Below are positions 59,271 to 64,000 of a stretch of DNA of 64,000 nucleotides, piece after piece. Origin of the DNA: Topomyia yanbarensis (lineage: Eukaryota > Arthropoda > Insecta > Diptera > Culicidae). The stretch covers positions 105,387,845 through 105,451,844 of the forward strand of contig NC_080671.1 of NCBI RefSeq assembly GCF_030247195.1, written 5' to 3'. The translations under genes were made by a program, and so were the position numbers. The notes under the pieces were generated by a model. It did not search any database. It was not told where the DNA came from and worked only from the letters and a program-made list of their open reading frames with translations. The first letter of the stretch is position 1; every line of letters begins with the position of its first letter.

Positions 59271-59690
59271 CTTGTATTAGTTGCAATTAACTAAGAATAC
59301 ATAAGTGTATAACTTCATGCTGTAATATACGAACTCAAACTTTCCAGAAAGAGTTTGTTATTTCGAATTTAGTTCGTAAAAAAAGAGTTCGTTATTTCGA
59401 ATTTAGTTCGTAAAAAAAGTTACGTAAATCGAATTTACGTAAAAAAAGAGTTCGTAAATGGAGGTTTCAGTGTATGCCGAACAATAGACATATTTCTATC
59501 TTATACTGTCAACAGTCATATTGACCTTAACAGCAAAAATATTGCGAGGTCTGAAGTCCGATATAAGACATGCGTCAGTAGCACTATTCGCTAGTATTCA
59601 TGCACGAGGCATTTTTCGTGGATTTGTCATGCCATTTTTGTAGCAAGCTACGAAGACGGAGTTAAGTGCTATTCAAACAAACTTCCAGAT

Positions 59691-60640
59691 TCGCGTAACA
59701 CAGCCAGGGTAACACTCCGTGCGCAACTGGCATTTATTTAGTCCTGCCTTCTATTCAGTCATTGGCACGGAGAAACAACTTGACTTGAGGACTCCTGTTT
59801 TAAGTCACCTCTTACGACATGAGAGCAGGAACTCAGTGGATCACACAGCATCTAGGCTGGTTTTGTCCGGAGAAAGATAATAGACTGGTATCAATCTCCC
59901 AGTGGACCCCAGCCACGTATTAAAGTACCTTATCCAGTGCGGTAAAGAGCTTTAGGCTTTCTCACAGGCGCTTTGAACTACATGTGAGTTTAGCTTACCT
60001 ACTGTTACCTACTGTTTGTTTTTGTGCTGTTATTTTTCCCACCCTTCCAATTCTACGTCCTCCCTCCTCCTTCTCCTTTTCTTCCGATCAGAGAAATTAT
60101 GAGAAGACACGGCAACACCCGACTACTTACGGGGAACGTGCTATTTGAGCCAATATATTCTGAGACCCCTGTAGGGTGTAGGTTTTACGCGCAGTATCTG
60201 AGAAATGTCCCATTTTGCAAGTTTTTTCAAGCAATAATGTTTTACGAAGTAATCTTTTGGAGTCGCCGACAAGATTAGACCTTACTAAGGACATTCTAAA
60301 TAAGAATTCTGCTCAGACAATATTATTTTCTTGGTTTTGTAGTAACTCAGAAAAATGGCTGCCGGTTTTAATTATAATTTCCCTACGTCCCGGGCCCCGT
60401 GGTGGTGGAGGAACGCTATGTGGGAAGCTGAGCTGCAAGCAACCGGGCGGGTCATAGGTGGTGGATAATGCTTAGTCGCGATAGCAACTAGTTGTGATTC
60501 GCGACCCGAACCGGTAGCGGGGGCTGAATGCGTGTGTGGTAGGACGAGGTAGTGGGCCCTACACGTTCTAGGCCTAAATACCATATGCCCTAAAGCAGCC
60601 CTGACAAGGCGAGCCATCGCCGCCTTTAAATAAGAACTTA
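59691..60640. other. Mixed repeat-derived DNA between LOA and RTE copies
   Basis: It includes CACCTCTTACGACATGAGAG and a GC-rich block at 60380-60630 (GGGCCCCGTGGTGGTGGAGG), which may be 5' leader of the RTE element that follows. No protein motif was seen. Confidence 0.35.
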
Positions 60641-60659
60641 GCCCAAATCTTTCTCCTCC

Positions 60660-63344
60660 CGTGATCCTTCAGCGTTACTGCAAGGTTGGCGCAGGTCTAG
60701 CTAGCCGCCCATAAAAATAGCACGCTCAGAAAGTTCAACAAGAAATTTCAAATGGACAAAATTGGCACAGACGTACGCAACGGAAAGGGAAAAGAGACTG
60801 AAAACTTGGGACATGGAACTGCAGGTCTCTTAACTTTATCGGGAGCACTCGCATACTTACCGATATAGTTAAAGACGGCAAGTTCAACATTGTGGCGCTG
60901 CAGGAGGTGTGTTGGAAGGAGTCCACGGTGCGGGTCTTTCGCAGGAACCACACCATCTACCAGAGCTGCGGCAATACACACGAACTGGGAACAGCTTTTA
61001 TGGTGGTGGGGGAGATGCAAAAGCGTGTGATCGGATGGTGGCCAGTCAGCGACAGAATGTGCAGGTTGAGAATCAAGGGCCGGTTCTTCAACATCAGCAT
61101 AATTAACGTGCATAGTCCCCACCTCGGAAGTAGCGATGACGACAAGGACGAATTCTACGCGCAGCTGGAGCGTGAATACGATCGCTGCCCAAGACATGAT
61201 GTCAAGATCGTCATCGATGACCTTAATGCTCAGGTTGGCTAGGAGGTGGAATACAGACCGGTAATTGGAAGGTTCAGCACCCCCAGCAGACGAACGAGAA
61301 CGGCCTAAGACAAATCGATTTCGCCACCTCCAAGAACATTGCCATAAGGTCTACCTCCTTCCAGCACCGCCTCCTGCACCGATACACCTGGAGATCACCG
61401 CAACAAACAGAGACGCAAATTGATCATGTGTTGATTGATGTACGGCACTTCTCGGATATTATCGACGTAAGGACCTATCGGGGCGCTAACATCGACTCGG
61501 ACCACTATCTGGTGATCGTTAAACTGCGTCCAAAACAATCCGTAGTGAACAGTGTAAGATACCGGCGCCCGTCGCGGTATACCCTGGACCGACTGAGAAA
61601 AACCAACGTCGCGACAACGTACGCGCAGCATGTTGAAGCAGCGCTGCCACCGGAGGAGGAGCTCATTGATGCTCCCTTTGAGGACGGCTGGACCAGGACT
61701 AAAGCAGCCATAAGCAGCACTGCGGAGAGCGTCCTGGGATACGTACAGAGGAGTCGACGGAACGATTGGTTCGATGGCGAGTGCCTAGAGATATTGGACG
61801 AGAAGAATGCAGCACGCACAGCGATGTTGCTTCAAGCCACTCGTCCGAACGTGGAGTCATTTCGACGGAAGCGAAAACAGCAGACTCGTCTTTTTCAGGA
61901 CAAAAAGCGCCGCCTGGAAGAGTCTGAGAGAGATGAGATGGAGCTGCTGTATCGCACTTAGGAAACGCGGGCGTTCTTCAAGAAGCTAAATGGCTCTCGC
62001 GACGGTTTTGTGCAGCGGACCGAAAGGTGTAGAGACAAGGAAGGTGGTATCTTGACGGACGAACGTGAGGTGGTCGAAAGGTGGAGGCAGCACTACAATG
62101 AACATCTGAATGGTGCGCAGGTGGACAATCGAGCGTTCGAGGAGGACGATTATGTCAGTGTCGCAGCTGACGGGGATGTACCGGCGCCCACTATGAATGA
62201 GGTTAACGAGGCTATTCAACAGCCCAAGAACAACAAGGTAGCTGGTAGGGATGGTCTAGGAACGGAATTCTTCAAGGTGGGTCCGGAGAAACTGCCGGAA
62301 AGCATGCACCGAATAATCGAAAGAATCTGGGATAAGGAACAGCTGCCGGAGGAGTGGAAGGAAGGGGTCATCACCCCGATATACAAGAAAGGCGACAAAT
62401 TGGACTGTGAAAACTACAGAGCGATCACGGTGACAAATGCCGCTTACAAAGTGTTATCCCAGATTCTGTTCTGGTGCCTGTCACCGCTGGTAAATGGATT
62501 TGTCGGGAGTTATCAGGCTGGTTTCATCAACGGCAGATCAACAAACGACCAAATCTTTACTATAAGGCAAATCCTTCAAAAATGCCGTGAATACCAGGTC
62601 CCGACACATCACCTGTTCATCGACTTTAAAGGACATGGTGGACCGTGTGGAGCTGTGGAAAATGATGGACGAGAACGGCTTGCCTGGGAAGCTGACAATA
62701 CTGATTAAGGCTACGATGGATGGTGTAAGGTGTTGTGTCAAAATTTCGGGCGGCCTCTCGGGTCAGTTTGAAACACGCAGGGGACTAAGACAAGGCGATG
62801 GGTTGTCCTGCCTGCTGTTCAATATAGCGCTGGAAGGTGTAATGCGAAGAGCGGGGCTCAACATGCGGGTCACGATTTTCACGAGGTCCGGACAGTTCGT
62901 GTGCTTCGCTGACGACGTGGACATAATCGGTAGAAACAAGGAGACGGTAGCAGATCTGTATACCCGACTGAAGCGCGAAGCAGCATGAGTAGGACTGAAG
63001 ATAAATGTGTCTAAGACGAAGTACATGCTGGCTGGTGGAACCGATCGCGATAGGGAACGCTTGGGCAGTAGTATTACGATCGACGGCGACGAGTTCGAGG
63101 TGGTTGACGAGTTCATTTATCTAGGCTCATTGGTGACTGCGGACAATAACACCAGCCGGGAGATCAGAAGGCGTATTATCTCTGGAAGCCGTGCTTACTA
63201 TGGGCTCCACAAAACTTTGAGATCCAGGAAGCTTCACCACCGCACGAAATGCGCCAAGTTCAACACACTGATTAGACCGGTGGTTCCCTACGGGCACGAA
63301 ACGTGGACAATGCGCGAGGAGGATCTGCAAGCACTCGAAGTCTT
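60660..63344 (+). mobile_element. RTE-clade retrotransposon, nearly full 5' part, 3' end lost
   Basis: The endonuclease opens at about 60800 with LGTWNCRSL and IVALQEVCWKES. The RT follows with FADD at 62905-62916. The sequence stops inside the C-terminal domain (RPVVPYGHETWTMREEDLQA) at 63344, where an antisense element with a TTG-repeat end is joined. It resembles the 17.3 kb RTE copy but is clearly a different sequence, probably another family. Confidence 0.82.
60808..63344 (+). pseudogene. RTE endonuclease/reverse transcriptase, multiple breaks
   Basis: In order: endonuclease to IDDLNAQVG, ended by TAG at 61240-61242; a frame change between 61243 and 61427; NIDSDHYLVIVKL; TAG at 61959-61961; linker and NNKVAGRDGLGTEF; YRAITVTNAAYKVLSQILF; a frameshift near 62630 after HHLFIDFK; RRGLRQGDGLSCLLFNIALE; FADDVDIIGRN; TGA at 62986-62988; LGSLVTADNNTSREIRRR. 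The endonuclease GDFNA motif reads DDLNA. At least five lesions make it non-functional. Confidence 0.82.
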
Positions 63345-63710
63345 GTTGTTGTTGTTGTTGTTGTTGTTATTTATTTATGACACTTTACACCGAAGAGCGG
63401 TGCATTCGTGTCGAAGGTCAGTTTTTGCTTCTAATTTAATGTACAATTCAGTTCACAAATAATGTTAATTTCTATACTTTACAATTGTTTGTATAAATTC
63501 GCTTCCTTAAGGAAGTTTAGCAATTTCTTCTCGCTGTCTGCGTCGTTGCCTAAAGCAGCTCCCAGACTCGTCGAATTTATGTCATGCATCCTTCTAGCAT
63601 CGTCGTATTTTCTACACCGAAGAATCACGTGACGGACGTCGACTATCACTCCACAGCAGTCGCACATAGGAGGAGGCGTTTTATTGAGCAAAAAATCGTG
63701 TGTTAATCGT
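63345..63710 (-). mobile_element. 5'-truncated Jockey-like 3' end with (CAA)n tail
   Basis: On the minus strand, 63691-63479 encodes PPPMCDCCGVIVDVRHVILRC, the C-terminal CCHC end of Jockey- or I-like ORF2 proteins. A short 3' region follows, ending ATAAATAACAACAACAACAA at 63345. It is inserted antisense in the RTE copy; the RTE sequence is not seen to resume before the window ends. Confidence 0.6.
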
Positions 63711-64000
63711 GTATGGCCGATCCTCAGATGGTAAAAAAAACGTTACAGAGTTATTGAACTTTTTGCGTAAAAAACTTATTTATCTTGAAATACCTCTAAC
63801 TCAAAAAATATACCACATATTTTAAATCTTTTAATTCCATTGGAAAGGTGAGAAAATTTTCTATTGAATGGTGTTCTCGTATCTTTCAGTTAATTAGTTT
63901 TAATTACCTTTTACTTGTAAAGTAGCTCAAAGTTGGTGTTTTTTATTATGTTTTTGTTAATTTTCTCAAAATAATGAATTATGATTATAGCAATATCTAT
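63711..64000. other. AT-rich end of window
   Basis: No feature was recognised. Confidence 0.4.

Larger units (their letters stand above)
58275..59472. mobile_element. TA-inserting foldback element (pogo/Tc1-like), 1198 bp
   Basis: Both ends carry a perfect 23-bp TIR, CACTGAAACCTCCATTTACG then AAC, with TA on each side (58273-58274 and 59473-59474). Removing the element and one TA restores the open LOA frame ...CSAYLPHNELS..., which proves the borders. Beneath the TIRs are copies of AGTTCGTTATTTCGAATTTA and, in the middle, two sets of 116-bp repeats in opposite orientation. There is no transposase. The AACCTCCATT start is like pogo-type termini. Confidence 0.88.
56930..59690 (-). pseudogene. 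LOA-clade retrotransposon remnant, split by a later insertion
   Basis: On the minus strand, the endonuclease begins near 59680 (ILANSATDACLISDFRPRN) and continues after the insertion at 58273 (YLPHNELSPPDDF; GSDANTQW at 58163-58186, the LOA-style metal-site motif). A linker KAYRNALRSSERSGWKNH lies at 57.65 kb, and the RT at 57110-57175 reads RPISLTSFLLKSVERIIDHY. Stops and frameshifts occur throughout. The RT end is missing. Confidence 0.7.

Overview
The window looks like nuclear DNA of a fly-like insect, most probably a culicine mosquito. This is an inference from three things: an insect-type laccase with short 57-66 bp introns plus two very long ones, AT-rich intergenic DNA, and a mix of non-LTR retrotransposons (RTE, R1, LOA, Jockey/CR1-like) and small inverted-repeat elements.

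One protein-coding gene of the host can be assembled with confidence. It is a secreted multicopper oxidase (laccase family) on the minus strand, running from an ATG at 33798-33800 to a TAA at 6414-6416. Its eight coding exons keep one reading frame and give 661 residues, with a signal peptide, an N-terminal cysteine-rich region and all copper ligands. Exons 1-4 lie at 32601-33800, exons 5-7 at 23529-24464 and exon 8 at 6414-6565. Introns 4 (8.1 kb) and 7 (17.0 kb) hold most of the first half of the window and are full of repeats.

Layout. 1-6.2 kb: AT-rich DNA beyond the gene's 3' end, with a tRNA-derived SINE near 3 kb. 6.6-23.5 kb (intron 7): a broken RTE element (17.3-19.8 kb), RTE and ORF1 scraps, a perfect 36-bp hairpin, a palindromic MITE and a minisatellite. 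24.5-32.6 kb (intron 4): a 2.95 kb hAT-like element with inverted CCCGACCCGA arrays and a small TA-flanked MITE. 34.3-44.5 kb: a nest of transposons upstream of the gene, including an R1-clade retrotransposon with both ORFs open, a decayed CR1/Jockey copy and a long (TAAA)n tract. 45.9-50.3 kb: a large inverted repeat with 760-bp arms, with a hAT-like element inserted at its right edge. 51.07-51.33 kb: a candidate first exon of another gene. 53-63.7 kb: decayed Jockey/CR1, LOA, RTE and Jockey-type elements. The LOA copy is split exactly at a TA dinucleotide by a 1.2 kb foldback element made of 116-bp repeats in opposite orientations.

Apart from the oxidase, nothing here forms a pathway or operon. 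The rest is a layered record of transposon insertions, from which their relative order can partly be read. No previously undescribed cellular system is evident. The most unusual items are the foldback array, the large inverted repeat, the perfect hairpin inside the oxidase intron and the R1 element whose ORF2 has no AUG start.
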